From: an uncultured Pelagibacteraceae bacterium
GTDB taxonomy: Bacteria; Pseudomonadota; Alphaproteobacteria; Pelagibacterales; Pelagibacteraceae
Reading direction: 5' to 3'
Assembly (NCBI GenBank): GCA_902629285.1
Contig: CACOQN010000006.1
Span: 23,762-87,761, forward strand
Length of the DNA: 64,000 nucleotides
Below are positions 9,402 to 20,106 of this stretch, in pieces. Within the stretch, counting starts at the first letter, position 1; the number at the start of each line of letters is the position of its first letter. Below the pieces are notes generated by a model. That model saw only the letters and a list, made by a program, of their open reading frames with translations, searched no databases and was not told where the DNA came from. The position numbers and the translations under genes were made by a program.

Positions 9402-12245
9402 TTAATGCAATCCTTTCAGATCTTTTACTATGTCGTTGAATCCTGTCGCAAGTGAGGCTTTAATCATTAAATAATCATTATTATTTAAATCTTTTCTTAT
9501 CAATTCAATAATTTGAGATTTGTTTAATAAAATCCGGCCTTTTTTAGCTTTTGAGATACTTGCAAATATTATTGATGCCATTTTACCTTTAACAAATACC
9601 TTATCTATATTGGTTTGATTAATTATTGGAGCAATAGATTTATGAAGTTTTTTAGAATGACTACCCAGCTCTAACATGTCACCAATTAGTAGATATTTAT
9701 TTGATTTTTTTGAGTTTAATTTATCAAAATTTTTTATTGCTGATTTTAACGATAGAGGATTTGAATTATAACTTTGATCAATTAAATTAATTTTTTTATT
9801 ATCAATTTTTACTAGAGAATGATCTCCTCTTCCTTCAGGAATTTTAAAATTGAGAAAAATATTTTCATTAAGTATAAATATATTTTTATAAATACTGATA
9901 ACTGCTAAAGCAGAAAGTGTATTGGATATATTAGTTTGAAAATCGTTAGATAATGCAAAATACTTTTTTTTATTATTTAATCTAATATTAATTCTAAAAT
10001 TTTTTCCAATGGGCTGTATATTAATTAATTTAATATCTGATTTCTGACTTTTAATTCCAAAAGAAACTACTTTAATTTTATTTTCTATGGCAATTTTTTT
10101 ATGTAATTGAAAAAAGCTGTCATCTGCATTCAATACAACATAACCGTTAGGTTTTATATTGTTAATAATTTCAGATTTTGCCAAAGCAATTTGTTTAATA
10201 TTTTTGAAATTTTTAGCATGTGCATAATTTATATTTGTTATCACACCAACATCTGGTTTTATAATTTTAGACAAATAGTCAATTTCTCCTTTTTTATCCA
10301 TTCCAATTTCTAAAATTCCAAATTCATCATTTTGTTTTAAATTAAAAAGACTTAAAGGAACGCCAAATTTATTGTTATAAGATTTTGGAGAAATACTTAC
10401 TTTTGAAATTTTACTTAATACATTACCCAACAATTCTTTAAGTGTAGTTTTGCCGCAACTACCTGTGATAGCTATAATATTTGTATCAATACTTTTTCTA
10501 AAAGTTTTTGAAATATCTGTTAAGAATTTTAAAGTATTTTTTACTTTAATCTGTCGGCTTTTATTTAATTTATTTTGAATTTTATTTACAACAGCTAACG
10601 ATGCTTTTCTATTGAATGATTGTGAAACATATTTATTACCGTCATTTTTTTTTCCTCTAATAGCAAAAAAGATATCATTTTTAGTAACTTCTTGAGAATT
10701 AATTCTTGCTGTCTTTAAAAATGTCGAAGAAGACAATTTTTTAATTTTAGCTGTCTCTTTAACCACATTTAATTTTAAATTATCTGATAAATTATTATTT
10801 TTATACTTAATAGCATTTAGAATTACCTTTCTATCTGAAAAAAAAATTTTCTTACTTCCAATATCTTGCGTTTTCTCATGGCCTTTCCCGGCAACTAACA
10901 AAATATCACCCGAATCCAAATTATAAATAGCTTGAGTTATTGCTATTGCTCTATTAGATATTTCAATAATTCTCTTTTTTTTAATTCCCTTTTTTATATC
11001 TCTTCTTATTTTTTGAGGATTTTCAAATCTAGGATTATCATTTGTAAGAATTATACTATCTGCAAAATCACTAACTATTTTACCCATTTTTGATCTTTTA
11101 TTTTGATCCCTATTTCCCCCACAACCGAATAGAACTGAGATTGTTTTATCAGGAAATTGTTCTCTAAGATTTAAAAGACAGGTTTTTAAAGCATCAGGCG
11201 TATGAGCATAATCAAGAATTACTTTTGATTGATTTTTAATTTTACCAATTTTTTCAAACCTTCCCTCAACTGGTTTTAATTTTGGAATTGTATTTAAAAT
11301 TTTATCTAAACTTATGCCGCTATATTTTGCAGCAATTATTGCCATCAAAACATTTTTTAATTGTATTTTTCCAATTAAATTTAAATTTATATCCCTTATT
11401 GATTTATTTAATTTAATTCTAAGAAATTGACCCTCTCCTTTAAAATTATGAGATAAAATCTCTAGATTATTTTTCTCATCATTAAGTGTATGTAATTTTA
11501 ATTTCTTATTTATTGCAATTTTTTTTATGTTTTTAAACTCAGGTATTAATTGATCTGTAATTACATTTCCTCTTTTTTGGATTAGATTTTGAAATAAATA
11601 AAGTTTTGCTTTTAAATAGTTTTTTAAATTTTTATGATAATCAAGATGATCCTGGGATAGATTAGTAAATATACCTGAATTAAACTTTAAACCATCTAAT
11701 CTATTTTGCTTTAAACCATGGCTTGAAGCTTCCATAATTACATTTTCTATATTATGATATTTTAGCTTGCTTAAAATTTTAGCCAATTTGATTGGATCTA
11801 TTGTGGTATTAGATAAATTCAAATTAATACTTTTTGATTTAACACCTAATGTGCCAATTGAAGCACCTTTTTTATTATTTAATTTTAATATTTGATAATA
11901 AAAATCTGCAACTGATGATTTTCCATTCGTACCAGTAACTGCAATTAAATTTTTTGGTTTTTTATTATAAATTTTAAAAGCAGTTTCAGCTAATAATTTT
12001 CTTACATTATTTGTATGAATATACAAAATTCCATTTTGAAATTGATTTTTTTCACTTTCGGTTACAATAATTTTAGATCCTTTTTTAATTGCTTTGGTTA
12101 TAAATTTATTACCATCAATACTATTTCCTTTAATTGCAAAAAAAATATTATTTTTTTTAATATTCTTCGTGTCAAATGAAATTCCTGAAAAAGAAAAATT
12201 TTTATAATTTTTATTTATGTTGTGAAAATACTTTCCTAGAAGCAT
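9402..12245 (-). CDS. Fused MurE (UDP-MurNAc-tripeptide synthetase) - MurF (MurNAc-pentapeptide synthetase)
   Basis: Single 947-aa ORF with two Mur-ligase P-loops (VTGTNGKSSVADF and ITGSCGKTTLKEL). The MurE half has DNPR (TNDNPRFENPQKI), the meso-DAP recognition motif. Confidence 0.92.
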   Translation of the reverse strand: MLLGKYFHNINKNYKNFSFSGISFDTKNIKKNNIFFAIKGNSIDGNKFITKAIKKGSKIIVTESEKNQFQNGILYIHTNNVRKLLAETAFKIYNKKPKNLIAVTGTNGKSSVADFYYQILKLNNKKGASIGTLGVKSKSINLNLSNTTIDPIKLAKILSKLKYHNIENVIMEASSHGLKQNRLDGLKFNSGIFTNLSQDHLDYHKNLKNYLKAKLYLFQNLIQKRGNVITDQLIPEFKNIKKIAINKKLKLHTLNDEKNNLEILSHNFKGEGQFLRIKLNKSIRDINLNLIGKIQLKNVLMAIIAAKYSGISLDKILNTIPKLKPVEGRFEKIGKIKNQSKVILDYAHTPDALKTCLLNLREQFPDKTISVLFGCGGNRDQNKRSKMGKIVSDFADSIILTNDNPRFENPQKIRRDIKKGIKKKRIIEISNRAIAITQAIYNLDSGDILLVAGKGHEKTQDIGSKKIFFSDRKVILNAIKYKNNNLSDNLKLNVVKETAKIKKLSSSTFLKTARINSQEVTKNDIFFAIRGKKNDGNKYVSQSFNRKASLAVVNKIQNKLNKSRQIKVKNTLKFLTDISKTFRKSIDTNIIAITGSCGKTTLKELLGNVLSKISKVSISPKSYNNKFGVPLSLFNLKQNDEFGILEIGMDKKGEIDYLSKIIKPDVGVITNINYAHAKNFKNIKQIALAKSEIINNIKPNGYVVLNADDSFFQLHKKIAIENKIKVVSFGIKSQKSDIKLINIQPIGKNFRINIRLNNKKKYFALSNDFQTNISNTLSALAVISIYKNIFILNENIFLNFKIPEGRGDHSLVKIDNKKINLIDQSYNSNPLSLKSAIKNFDKLNSKKSNKYLLIGDMLELGSHSKKLHKSIAPIINQTNIDKVFVKGKMASIIFASISKAKKGRILLNKSQIIELIRKDLNNNDYLMIKASLATGFNDIVKDLKGLH

Positions 12246-12247
12246 AA

Positions 12248-13939
12248 TTAATTAACCTCTATATATTTTGTGGCTAAAATAGGCCCAATTTTATCTATGA
12301 CTTTTCCAGTTACCTCTACTGAGGTCCAACCAGCAGTATTATAAAGTGTACCCTTCCACCCTCCTTTTCGATGTCTATACTTATAATAATAATCTTTAGA
12401 TTTTTTTGGAGTATCTAGCATTACAACAAAAACAAATTGTGGATTTGATGTAGGAAAAATGGAGGCAAAAGTATTTATTTTTGCCTCAGAATATGCTCCT
12501 CCATCAGGTTGATCAGCAGTTCCTGTTTTTCCGCCAATTTCATAATTTTGAACATCTGCAAATTTAGCTGTCCCTTCCTCAGTATTTACAATTTTTCTTA
12601 AAGCGCTAACAACTTGTTCTGAAATACCTCTATTTAATATTCTTTCATTTTTTTTATTAAAATTATTTTCTTTATAAATTAATGTTGGCTTAATTTCATA
12701 TCCACCATTTGATAATATAGAATAACCTTTTGCTAATTGAAGAATTGTAGTTGCTATTCCATGTCCAAAAGAAGCTGTAGCTAATCTGCATTTTCCAAAA
12801 TCATACTTTTTTTGAGGAGCAACTTCTTCAATATCAAAATCAATATCACTTAACACACCAACTTTTTCTAAAAATAATTTAAATTTTTCTGGACCAATTT
12901 TTTGAGCAATTCTGACAGATCCTATATTTCCAGATCTAACTAAAATTTGTTCTGCAGTTAAATCTGATGGTATTTCATTATCGTACTCACCTATTCTGTA
13001 TTTGTCACATTTAATTGATTTGGGTAAACCTAAAAATTCAGTCTCTGGTATAATTACCTTTTCGTTTAAGGCGCTAGCAAAAGTAAATACTTTAAATACA
13101 GAGCCGAGTTCATATGTTCCTTTGGTTACCCTGTTAATATAATTTACATTTGTAATATTTTGTCTTTCATTTGGATTAAAATCTGGCAAAGAAACTAATG
13201 ATAAAATATTGCCATTATTAACATCCATTAAAATGGCTGCACTACCTTTGCTTTTAAAAATTTCCTGATATTTAATTAATTCTTTTCTTATTAAAAATTG
13301 AATATCCTTATCTAAAGTAAGTCTAATAGGTTTTTTTGATTGTCTAAGTTCCTCATTCAATGATTTTTCCAATCCAGAAATCCCATTATTATCATCATCT
13401 ATCTGACCTAAAACATGACTAAAAAGATTTTTTTGTGGATACATTCTTAAAACTCTTTCTTCGGGAACTAAAGCTTTATCCCCTAATTTCATAATTTTTT
13501 CATAATTCTCCTCTGAAATTTTCTTCTCTAAATAAAAAAATTTCTTAGTTTTTATTTTGTTTTTAATTTCATCAAAATTTTTATCAGGAAAAATAATATT
13601 TAAACTTAGGAGTAATTTTTTTTCATTGATTATATCTGAAGTTTTTATACCAATATCAATCGATTTAACTGTCTTAGCTAAATAATTTCTATTGATATCT
13701 ATGATGTCTGCTCGATAAAGCTGATTTTTAGATGCAGGAAGATTATTTATTTTTTCTAATTTACTCTTTCGTGAACCTAAGTGAATTAAGTGTATAGTAT
13801 AAATTAAATATATAATAAAAAAAACAAAGAAAATAAAAGCTATACGATTAAATTGAATATTTAATCCATTATCTTTTTTCTTAAATATAAAATCACTTTT
13901 ATAATCTTCTATAGTTAATTTCGATTTATTTTCAGCCAT
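12248..13939 (-). CDS. ftsI: Peptidoglycan transpeptidase FtsI (PBP3)
   Basis: Class B PBP motifs: GSVFK (SxxK), SGN, KTGTAD. Confidence 0.95.
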   Translation of the reverse strand: MAENKSKLTIEDYKSDFIFKKKDNGLNIQFNRIAFIFFVFFIIYLIYTIHLIHLGSRKSKLEKINNLPASKNQLYRADIIDINRNYLAKTVKSIDIGIKTSDIINEKKLLLSLNIIFPDKNFDEIKNKIKTKKFFYLEKKISEENYEKIMKLGDKALVPEERVLRMYPQKNLFSHVLGQIDDDNNGISGLEKSLNEELRQSKKPIRLTLDKDIQFLIRKELIKYQEIFKSKGSAAILMDVNNGNILSLVSLPDFNPNERQNITNVNYINRVTKGTYELGSVFKVFTFASALNEKVIIPETEFLGLPKSIKCDKYRIGEYDNEIPSDLTAEQILVRSGNIGSVRIAQKIGPEKFKLFLEKVGVLSDIDFDIEEVAPQKKYDFGKCRLATASFGHGIATTILQLAKGYSILSNGGYEIKPTLIYKENNFNKKNERILNRGISEQVVSALRKIVNTEEGTAKFADVQNYEIGGKTGTADQPDGGAYSEAKINTFASIFPTSNPQFVFVVMLDTPKKSKDYYYKYRHRKGGWKGTLYNTAGWTSVEVTGKVIDKIGPILATKYIEVN

Positions 13940-14244
13940 TAATCTTTAATAATTTTATAATTTTGGATTTTATTTTTACCGTCTGAAATATTGTAAATTT
14001 TTAAATCGTTTATATTTTTTTGAATTAAATCATCCTCAAAATACTGAGATTGATATTCAAGCAATCTTTCCGCAGAACTTAAATAATCATACTCTAAAGA
14101 TACATTTTCAAATTCAGACTTTAAAACTCTAATATTCTCTTTTACTGTAAATATTTCATCTTCAATCTGTTTAGTAGTATTTTTTATTATTGCAGTTGAT
14201 AAGACTAAAAAGAAAATCACTGCAGCTAAAATAAGCTTTTTCAA
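13939..14244 (-). CDS. ftsL: FtsL-like division protein
   Basis: 101 aa, N-terminal TM then coiled-coil, positioned between rsmH and ftsI. Confidence 0.7.
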   Translation of the reverse strand: MKKLILAAVIFFLVLSTAIIKNTTKQIEDEIFTVKENIRVLKSEFENVSLEYDYLSSAERLLEYQSQYFEDDLIQKNINDLKIYNISDGKNKIQNYKIIKD

Positions 14245-15251
14245 AGTTTGTCTCCATAATTTTCAATTTCAATATAATTTCTGAATTGCTCCTCTATGTC
14301 GGTATCAAAATTATAAGAATCTGTTTTTTTAATCGCATATCTAAATTTAGCAGATCTAGATGGTGGATTTTTGAACACCTCCTCATCTGAGGGTATTATT
14401 GGTTTTTTTTGAATTAAGTTAAACAGGGTATCTGCTTGTTCTACAACTGGACTGTATCGTGAAATACTTTTATTTTCTGAGAGACTTTTAAAAAAATATT
14501 TTACTATTTTATCCTCTAACGAATGAAATGTGACTACGCCTAAAACTCCACCTTTTTTTAAAACCTTAGTAGCATTGATAAGTCCAAGAATGAGCTCACT
14601 TATTTCTTTATTCACAAATATTCTAAGTGCTTGAAAAACCTTGGTCGCATTATGCACTTTAAAATTTTTTCTTTTTTTTGATTTATCAATAATTTCGACT
14701 AAATTTTTTGTATCAATTTTATTTTTTAATCTTTCTTTTGTAATATTTCGTACAATGTATTTTGCCTCTTTTTCATCTCCAAAAAATTTAAAAATTTTTT
14801 CTAATTCTTTTTTATCTAGTTTATTGATTGCGTCTTCGGCTGAATAATTATTTAAACCCAGCTGCATATTTAATTTACCATTTGCTTCAAATGATAGTCC
14901 TTTTTTTGGGTCTTTTATTTGAGTATAAGAATAACCAAGATCAAAAATTACTCCTCTTATATTTTCATTTTTGAGCTTTAAATTATTTAATTGGCTAAAT
15001 TTAATATTTTTAAAAATAAATCTATCTTCAAATTTTTCTTTTAATTGATTAGCAATTTTTTGACTCTCTATGTCTCTATCAAGAGCTATTACGTTTGTAT
15101 TTTCAAAATCTAAAATTTTTTTAGAATAGCCACCTTGACCAAATGTACAATCGATAAATGTGCCACCATGTTGAGGGGAAATAACACTAATAATTTCTTT
15201 TAGCAGTACCGGGTAGTGCTTTTGCAATTTCGGTACTATGGTGGCGTCCAT
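14241..15251 (-). CDS. rsmH: 16S rRNA (cytosine(1402)-N(4))-methyltransferase RsmH/MraW
   Basis: [58 protein letters not shown]. Confidence 0.96.
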   Translation of the reverse strand: MDATIVPKLQKHYPVLLKEIISVISPQHGGTFIDCTFGQGGYSKKILDFENTNVIALDRDIESQKIANQLKEKFEDRFIFKNIKFSQLNNLKLKNENIRGVIFDLGYSYTQIKDPKKGLSFEANGKLNMQLGLNNYSAEDAINKLDKKELEKIFKFFGDEKEAKYIVRNITKERLKNKIDTKNLVEIIDKSKKRKNFKVHNATKVFQALRIFVNKEISELILGLINATKVLKKGGVLGVVTFHSLEDKIVKYFFKSLSENKSISRYSPVVEQADTLFNLIQKKPIIPSDEEVFKNPPSRSAKFRYAIKKTDSYNFDTDIEEQFRNYIEIENYGDKL

Positions 15252-15269
15252 TTATCTTTAAGAAGACCA

Positions 15270-16751
15270 TTAATTTTTTTGTCTTCTTAAGAATGCTGGT
15301 ATCTCAAGATCGTCTTCTTCCTCTTCTTCTGAAGATAACAAATCTTCAGGACTTGAATTATAAGTTTCTGAACTAAATAAATCTGGTGCATCAGTATCAA
15401 CTCCAAATTCTTTCAGATCATTTGAGGTTTCCTCTTCGATATTTGTCTCTTGCATTTCTTCATTTACTGTTTCCATGGCCTCTTGTGCAAAAGATTTTTC
15501 TAATTCATTAACTGAATTGTCCTCAACAATACTTTTACTTTCTATACTAGTGTTTTGTACAACCTCCTCATTCATCATTTGATTATGTGAGCTTTCTGAT
15601 TGTTGTTCTTGGATAATCTCGTTTTCAAGTTTCAAAGCATTAGCACCATGCATAATTGGTTTCGAGGATGTTGTATTTGAAAAATTAAAGGATTGAGAAG
15701 ATCCAATATTTGAAAAATCAGAATAACCTGGATTACGATTGTGTATTCTATGAACCATATTTACCACTGATTTTGATTCAGGTTGTTGGCCATCAAGAGA
15801 AGTTGCAACAATTGAAACTCTTATTCTTCCATCAAGCTCTACATCAGTTATAGCTCCAATTATTACCTCAGCTTCCGCATCTACTTCAGATCTAATTTTA
15901 TTGACTACTTCGTCTACCTCAAAAAGTTTAAGATCTTTACCCCCAGTTATATTAACTAATAATCCTTTAGCACCTTTTAAAGTGTAATCATCAATTAAAG
16001 GGTTACTAATTGCCATCTCCGCAGCTTGCATTGCACGACCTTCACCTTCAGCTTCTCCAGTTCCCATCATGGCTTTGCCCATTGAAGCCATTACTGTTTC
16101 AACATCAGCAAAATCTAAATTGATGATACCAGGTCTTACCATTAAATCCGTAACACTTTGAACACCATGCCTCAAAACATTATTTGAAAGGTTAAACGAC
16201 TCTTCAAATGTTGTTTGTTCATTAGCTATTTTAAACAAGTTTTGATTAGGAATAACAATTATCGTATCAACATGTTTTCTTAACTCCTCTAAACCTTGTT
16301 GTGCTCTTCGCATTCTTGAGGGGCCTTCATATAAAAATGGAAGAGTAACAACGCCTACAGTCAAAATATTTAATTCTTTAGCAGCTCTAGCAATTACATG
16401 AGCAGCACCAGTACCTGTACCACCACCCATACCAGCTGCAATAAATACCATGTTCGCGCCTTGGAGTGTATTTACAATTTCATTTAAAGATTCATCTGCT
16501 GCAGCTTGTCCAATATCTAATTTTGCACCAGCACCCAATCCTTTTGTTAAATTTAAACCAATTTGAATTCTTGTTTTTGCTTTACTAAGCTTCAAATCTT
16601 GAGCATCAGTATTTACCGCAATAAATTCTACTCCTTGCATATTATTTTCAATCATTTCATTAATTGCATTTCCTCCAGCGCCACCAACTCCTAAAACTAG
16701 TAGTCGCGGCTGTAGCTCTTTAATCTCTGGTGCTTTAAAGTTAATTGTCAT
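15270..16751 (-). CDS. ftsZ: Cell division GTPase FtsZ
   Basis: [25 protein letters not shown] tubulin signature, C-terminal conserved peptide [14 protein letters not shown]. Confidence 0.98.
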   Translation of the reverse strand: MTINFKAPEIKELQPRLLVLGVGGAGGNAINEMIENNMQGVEFIAVNTDAQDLKLSKAKTRIQIGLNLTKGLGAGAKLDIGQAAADESLNEIVNTLQGANMVFIAAGMGGGTGTGAAHVIARAAKELNILTVGVVTLPFLYEGPSRMRRAQQGLEELRKHVDTIIVIPNQNLFKIANEQTTFEESFNLSNNVLRHGVQSVTDLMVRPGIINLDFADVETVMASMGKAMMGTGEAEGEGRAMQAAEMAISNPLIDDYTLKGAKGLLVNITGGKDLKLFEVDEVVNKIRSEVDAEAEVIIGAITDVELDGRIRVSIVATSLDGQQPESKSVVNMVHRIHNRNPGYSDFSNIGSSQSFNFSNTTSSKPIMHGANALKLENEIIQEQQSESSHNQMMNEEVVQNTSIESKSIVEDNSVNELEKSFAQEAMETVNEEMQETNIEEETSNDLKEFGVDTDAPDLFSSETYNSSPEDLLSSEEEEEDDLEIPAFLRRQKN

Positions 16752-16752
16752 C

Positions 16753-17220
16753 TTATTTCCCCTCGTTGTTGTTTAAGTGTTTTTCCCATTTAAGACTTGC
16801 TCGATTTATATTTGCTTTTTTTCTTGCTGTTATCTTAAATTTTTCAAATGCTGCTGGTTCCCATATTTGGAATGTTTGACCTTGTCCAACAAACAACATG
16901 CTATTTTTTATTTTTGCATGTTTTAATAATTTTGTTGTAAGTGAAATTCTTCCTTCACTATCGAACTGTAAATTTATACTTTCTGATAATATTGATGTTG
17001 CGAAATAATCTCTTTTTTCCTCAAAAGGATTTAAAGAGTCAATTGATGAGGAAATTTTTTCAATTCTATCTTGAGAACAAGCTTCTATTGAGGGGTTATT
17101 GAAAGATGGATAACAAATAACACCATTGTATCCTAAATTTGACAAATATGATCTGAAACTAGCTGGCACAGACACTCTCCCCTTTTTGTCTAATTTGTTC
17201 TCGTAAGTAGATAAAAACAT
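16753..17220 (-). CDS. mraZ: Transcriptional regulator MraZ
   Basis: SpoVT/AbrB-like: [18 protein letters not shown] ... [20 protein letters not shown]; head of dcw cluster. Confidence 0.93.
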   Translation of the reverse strand: MFLSTYENKLDKKGRVSVPASFRSYLSNLGYNGVICYPSFNNPSIEACSQDRIEKISSSIDSLNPFEEKRDYFATSILSESINLQFDSEGRISLTTKLLKHAKIKNSMLFVGQGQTFQIWEPAAFEKFKITARKKANINRASLKWEKHLNNNEGK

Positions 17221-17248
17221 ATATTTTTAAATTTTTAAATTCCATAAT

Positions 17249-17273
17249 TGGGAATATATGGGAATATATGGGT
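17249..17273 (+). promoter_or_regulatory. Candidate MraZ operator: three TGGGN repeats with 5-nt spacers
   Basis: TGGGA-ATATA-TGGGA-ATATA-TGGGT, 29 bp upstream of the mraZ start codon. Confidence 0.75.
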
Positions 17274-17291
17274 ATTTAAAATAATAGTCAA
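17263..17291 (-). promoter_or_regulatory. Candidate sigma70 promoter of mraZ/dcw cluster
   Basis: Minus strand TTGACT-N17-TATATT; -35 at 17286-17291, -10 at 17263-17268. Confidence 0.6.
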
Positions 17292-17478
17292 ACTCTGAAT
17301 CTAGCCAGATATCCCTTATACTTATTGGTCTTTTTACTGATAGAGTTTATTTGGTGAATATTTTTTGATTATTTCTAGTTTTAAATAAAATAGTGAACAA
17401 AAAGAACATAAGTGACTCAGTATTGAATCAAAACAAGAACATTTGCTTAGTTCGAAATATTATGTTGTAAAGTAAGAG

Positions 17479-17835
17479 TGCCAGATAAACTATAAGCCGG
17501 GTTCTGTCGTTTAAACTTATCATTTGTCTAGGCTTAAGATCACTCTTAAGCTCAAGCAACTAACCCTGATGACTAGCCAAGGACGGCTTTTAGTTTTTCA
17601 ACAATGTCATCTCTACTTAGTCTTGCTCCCAGTGGGGTTTTCCAGCGTTCATTGTTACCAATAGAACCGGTGTGCTCTTACCACACCTTTTCACCCTTGC
17701 CATGTTATGGCGGTTTATTTTCTGTGGCACTATCCCTAGGGTTTCCCCCGCCAGGTATTACCTGGCACTGTGTCCTCGTAGAGCCCGGACTTTCCTCTTT
17801 AATATTAATTAAAGCGATAAGTCATTTATCTGGCA
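17479..17835 (-). ncRNA. rnpB: RNase P RNA (class A)
   Basis: Minus strand contains AGAGGAAAGTCCGGGCTC ... AGGGTGAAAAGGTGTGGTAAGAGCACACCGG ... GACAGAACCCGGCTTATAG. Ends TGCCAGATAAA/TTTATCTGGCA form P1. Confidence 0.95.
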
Positions 17836-17864
17836 ATAGAAATTTATTACTAAATTTAAATATT

Positions 17865-18623
17865 TCAAGAAATTTTTTTTTTTAATTTTTTAATAAGATT
17901 ATTACATATAATTAAGCATTCTTGATCAATAATTCCATTTATTAGTTTTTGTCTAAACCTTCTTTGAAAAGCTTCTGTGAGAATTTTGTTATATTTTCTT
18001 TGATTTATTTTAATATTTTTTGGATATCCAATTTTATTTAAATTTTTAATAAACATTTTTTGTTCTGAGTGTGAAGTAATTAGGGATCTTTTTTTTATTA
18101 AAATTTTTTGATCAATATCATGCATTAAACCAATTTTTTTTTTATATAAAAATTCCCATGGAAACTTTTCACCAGGATCTTTTTTTCTTTCTGGAGCAAT
18201 ATCAGAATGTCCTAATATATTTTGAGATTTAATTTTATATTTTTTTACCAATATTTTGCTCAACCTGAGAATAGAATTTATTTGCTTTAATGAAAAATTT
18301 TTATATGTAAAATTATGACCTGGATTAGATATTTCTATACCAATGGAATTATGATTTAAAAATTTATACTCTTTCCAAGAGGAAATGCCTGCGTGCCAGG
18401 CTACATATAAATCTGGAACCAATTTAATTATTTTTCCATTATTTTTGATTAGATAGTGACTACTAACTTTAGAATTGATATCAATTAACCTACTGGTTGC
18501 ATCTTTTTCACTTTTCATGCCTGTGTAATGAAAAATAATAAATTTTATATCTTTTGGTTTTCGTTTAATTGGATCAAAATTTGGGGAATAATTTATTATT
18601 GTGTGTAAGCTTAATTTTGACAT
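17865..18623 (-). CDS. N-acetylmuramoyl-L-alanine amidase (amidase_2 family)
   Basis: FIIFHYTGMKSEKDATSRLID, SSHYLIKNNGKIIKLVPD, AWHAG, NSIGIEISNPG, GHSDIAPERKKDPGEKFPW. Confidence 0.9.
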   Translation of the reverse strand: MSKLSLHTIINYSPNFDPIKRKPKDIKFIIFHYTGMKSEKDATSRLIDINSKVSSHYLIKNNGKIIKLVPDLYVAWHAGISSWKEYKFLNHNSIGIEISNPGHNFTYKNFSLKQINSILRLSKILVKKYKIKSQNILGHSDIAPERKKDPGEKFPWEFLYKKKIGLMHDIDQKILIKKRSLITSHSEQKMFIKNLNKIGYPKNIKINQRKYNKILTEAFQRRFRQKLINGIIDQECLIICNNLIKKLKKKIS

Positions 18624-18713
18624 TAATTTTGGCTACTTTATAGACAATTTATCGACATTTTTTAAAAATAAAACTTATTTTACTTTAAAATTTTATATAT
18701 TATATAGTGCGTA

Positions 18714-19502
18714 ATGTTTAAAAATTTTGTGATTATTTTAGCAACCCTTTTCTTGCTGATGTCTAACGTCAATGCAGGTTCAGATGGGGACTTGGTATTA
18801 AAAAAAAATCAACCTGCTGAGATTAAAGATTGTTTTGAGAAAATAAATAGAGCAACATTTGCATTTAACCAGGCTTTAGATGGTATTATTTTTAAACCTG
18901 TAGCAAGTGCATACAGAGTTTTACCTTCACCTGTAAAAACTGGAGTAAGTAATTCACTAAATAATTTAACTAACGTTATAACAATACCAAATAATATTCT
19001 TCAAGGAGAATTTAAAAAAGCAGGTATTAATTCTGGAAGATTTATAATTAATACAACGATTGGAATTCTTGGTTTCATTGATGTAGCTCAATATTTAGGT
19101 TTTCCTGAGTATGAAAAGGAAGATTATGGTCAATCGCTAGCTACAATGGGAGTTGGGCCAGGATGTTATGTTGTTCTGCCAGTTTTAGGACCGAGCACGG
19201 TAAGAGATGCTAGTGCATCCATTATCAATTTTGCTGGAGGAGATGCATGGTATAACGTAACAGTTAATAACGATACAAGATATTTCAGTGACTTTGATTA
19301 CTATGCCTCAAAGTTAACTTCAGGTGTAGATTTTAGGGCTAAAAATTTTAATGCAATAGAAAACTTGGAAAAAAATTCAATTGACTTCTATGCATCAGTT
19401 AAAAGTCTTTATTTACAGGATAGACAGCAAAAAATCCTAAATGTAAATAAAATAATTGAAACCCAAAATGACGGCGATTGGGAAGAGATAGATAGTCAGT
19501 AA
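18714..19502 (+). CDS. mlaA: MlaA/VacJ family protein
   Basis: INRATFAFNQALDGIIFKPVASAYR, NDYxQ-type EDYGQSLATMGVGPGCYVVLPVLGPSTVRD. Confidence 0.92.
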   Translation: MFKNFVIILATLFLLMSNVNAGSDGDLVLKKNQPAEIKDCFEKINRATFAFNQALDGIIFKPVASAYRVLPSPVKTGVSNSLNNLTNVITIPNNILQGEFKKAGINSGRFIINTTIGILGFIDVAQYLGFPEYEKEDYGQSLATMGVGPGCYVVLPVLGPSTVRDASASIINFAGGDAWYNVTVNNDTRYFSDFDYYASKLTSGVDFRAKNFNAIENLEKNSIDFYASVKSLYLQDRQQKILNVNKIIETQNDGDWEEIDSQ

Positions 19503-19515
19503 TTCAAATTAAATA

Positions 19516-20106
19516 ATGAAAATAAAAAAAATATTTTTTATATTTTTTCTTTCTTTTTTTATTTTGGAAAACTCTTATTCAATTGAACCTGACATATTTG
19601 TTCAATCTACTGTAAATAGAGCTTCAGCTATACTATCAAAAAATATTTCTAAATCAGAAAAAATAAATGAATTAAAATTAATTGCAAAAGAGACAGTAGA
19701 CATTAAAGGTGTGGGATTTTATTCTCTAGGTAATGCAAGAAAAAATTTAAATGATGAGCAGAAGAAAACCTATATACAACTTTTTGAAAATTATTTTTTA
19801 AAGAGTTTTTCAAGCAGATTATCTGAATACACAAATCCAGAAATTGATGTAAAGAGTAAAGAAAAACTAAACAGTAATTATACAATAGTTAATAGTATAT
19901 TGATTGGAACTTCAGAAAGACCAGAAGTAAAAATTGATTGGAGAATTTATACAAAAGATCCTAACAATCCTTTAATTAGAGATTTAATTATTGAAGGCTT
20001 AAGTTTAGCTAGAACTCAAAAGGAAGAATTTTCATCAATTTTAAATTCTAATAATGGAGATATAAATAAATTATTTAAAGTCCTAGAAGAATTTTCTAGA
20101 AATTAA
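19516..20106 (+). CDS. mlaC: MlaC/Ttg2D family phospholipid-binding protein
   Basis: Signal peptide, YIQLFENYFLKSFSSRL, VKIDWRIYTKD...IRDLIIEGLSLARTQKEEFSSIL; follows mlaA. Confidence 0.85.
   Translation: MKIKKIFFIFFLSFFILENSYSIEPDIFVQSTVNRASAILSKNISKSEKINELKLIAKETVDIKGVGFYSLGNARKNLNDEQKKTYIQLFENYFLKSFSSRLSEYTNPEIDVKSKEKLNSNYTIVNSILIGTSERPEVKIDWRIYTKDPNNPLIRDLIIEGLSLARTQKEEFSSILNSNNGDINKLFKVLEEFSRN

Noticed and set aside
17604-17885. 93-aa plus-strand ORF
   Set aside because: Lies almost entirely antisense to RNase P RNA; no protein family resemblance.
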